Source of the DNA: an uncultured Lachnospiraceae bacterium
Lineage (GTDB): Bacteria > Bacillota > Clostridia > Lachnospirales > Lachnospiraceae
Direction: 5' to 3'
Length of the DNA stretch: 64,000 bases
Assembly: GCA_947625755.1 (NCBI GenBank)
Contig: CANQPJ010000008.1
Coordinates: 1-64,000 of the forward strand
Shown here: in pieces, positions 63,481-64,000 of the stretch
Position numbering within the stretch: the first letter of the stretch is position 1
How the letters are laid out: every line of letters starts with the position of its first letter
Made by a program: the position numbers and the translations under genes
The notes under the pieces: generated by a model
Seen by the model: the letters and a program-made list of their open reading frames with translations, nothing else
The model's database searches: none
What the model was told of the DNA's origin: nothing

Positions 63481-64000
63481 CTATTCTGCTATAAAATTAA
63501 AACCGTATTCTTGTGCCAACTTTTCTGCATATGAACCCGCTTTTCCTTTAATCGTTAATACTCGTTCTGGCATAGGACGCGGCAGCAAGTTAAATATAAA
63601 ACCTGTCACACTCTCTGGAATTGTAATACTTACTAAATTATGATAGTCATAAAATAATGCATTAGACTGAATGCGTGTTATACCTTCAGGAATAACTGCT
63701 TCTGTTGCTTCTTTGTCAACCATTCCAACAACTACCTTTCCAAAATTACGATCATATCTAATATACAATCCATTGATTATTTCATCATATACCGCTGCTC
63801 CCCAATAATTATTTTCTTCCGCATCCAGTGCGCTATTATTTACAAAATTTTCTTTTAAGATATAACAACAACCATAAAACGCATACCTGTCTATGCTTGT
63901 AACGCTATCCGGAATTGTTATACTTGTTAAACTACTGCATCCAAAAAATGCCCAGCCCCATATGCTTGTGACACTGTTTGGAATTGTTATACTTCTTAAA
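63481..64000 (-). CDS. BspA-type leucine-rich repeat protein, partial
   Basis: The 3' part of a gene that runs off the window's right end. The minus-strand frame is open without interruption from 64000 to the stop at 63481. It reads repeated [13 protein letters not shown] and [11 protein letters not shown] units, the LRR_5/BspA signature, then VSITIPESV near the end. The C-terminal residues [16 protein letters not shown] also occur at the ends of such proteins. The protein is probably secreted or on the surface. The 5' end, signal peptide and total repeat number lie outside the window. Confidence 0.85.
   Translation of the reverse strand, partial: LRSITIPNSVTSIWGWAFFGCSSLTSITIPDSVTSIDRYAFYGCCYILKENFVNNSALDAEENNYWGAAVYDEIINGLYIRYDRNFGKVVVGMVDKEATEAVIPEGITRIQSNALFYDYHNLVSITIPESVTGFIFNLLPRPMPERVLTIKGKAGSYAEKLAQEYGFNFIAE

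Overview
The window looks like a chromosomal segment of a low-GC, anaerobic Firmicute, most likely a gut Lachnospiraceae (class Clostridia). The support is an AT-rich sequence with strong GGAGG-type ribosome binding sites, a GlgC/GlgD pair next to spoVG, a K+-dependent membrane pyrophosphatase, fused CpsC/CpsD-type tyrosine kinases, a domain-swapped GH3 beta-glucosidase, and lysine-rich secreted FN3, Big2, CAP and BspA-type proteins. I see no prophage, transposase, CRISPR array, rRNA or tRNA.

Layout. 1-6.3 kb: a cell-wall amidase, a LysM-GH18 protein and the pyrophosphatase hppA on the minus strand. Divergent from these are an Lrp/AsnC regulator and a NTP_transf_5-type protein. 6.3-18.1 kb: a minus-strand exopolysaccharide cluster, read from 18.1 kb downwards. 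It holds a priming sugar transferase, a hexapeptide acyltransferase, three GT4 glycosyltransferases, dTDP-glucose dehydratase RfbB, a membrane acyltransferase, an anchored Ig-like protein, two Wzz/BY-kinase fusions and a VanZ-like protein. No flippase or polymerase is visible. 18.4-20.2 kb: a plus-strand three-gene unit made of a membrane zinc-ribbon protein, a DUF5685-like protein with two Asp-rich motifs, and a J-domain/TPR protein with a cysteine-rich tail. 20.2-26.1 kb: pth, mfd, a PrsA-like lipoprotein without a PPIase domain, and a D,D-carboxypeptidase. 26.2-30.2 kb: a 1,317-residue secreted multidomain protein. 30.4-33.2 kb: glgC-glgD-spoVG.

33.4-38.6 kb: murC, then dnaD-dnaC-prs (primosome and PRPP synthesis). 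38.6-41.6 kb: a YhaO/YhaN (SbcD/SbcC-like) nuclease pair. 41.7-42.9 kb: an M29 aminopeptidase. 42.9-49.5 kb: an aconitase-family hydratase, glgB with a histone-like basic tail, and a large anchored protein of unknown function. 49.7-51.7 kb: a GT4/PlsC glycolipid-type pair. 51.7-55.6 kb: a GH3 beta-glucosidase and an FN3-Big2 secreted protein. 55.9-58.1 kb: a phenylacetate-CoA ligase and a double-ACT protein, followed by an array of about four 74-bp tandem repeats. 58.1-64 kb: an SH3/lysozyme-like protein, an ECF sigma/DUF4179 pair, an SDR oxidoreductase, a CAP protein and the 3' part of a BspA-like leucine-rich repeat gene.

The main biological themes are envelope polysaccharide and cell-wall construction, glycogen synthesis (glgB, glgC, glgD), glycan degradation (GH3 and the large beta-helix protein) and housekeeping DNA metabolism. 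A palindrome AAAACGTTTT lies just upstream of the predicted promoters of three carbohydrate-related transcription units (glgC, the GH3 gene and the large secreted protein), which suggests a shared LacI/CcpA-type regulator. The most unusual items are the 74-bp tandem repeat array, the zinc-ribbon/DUF5685/J-protein module and this shared operator. All family assignments come from reading motifs, with no database search.
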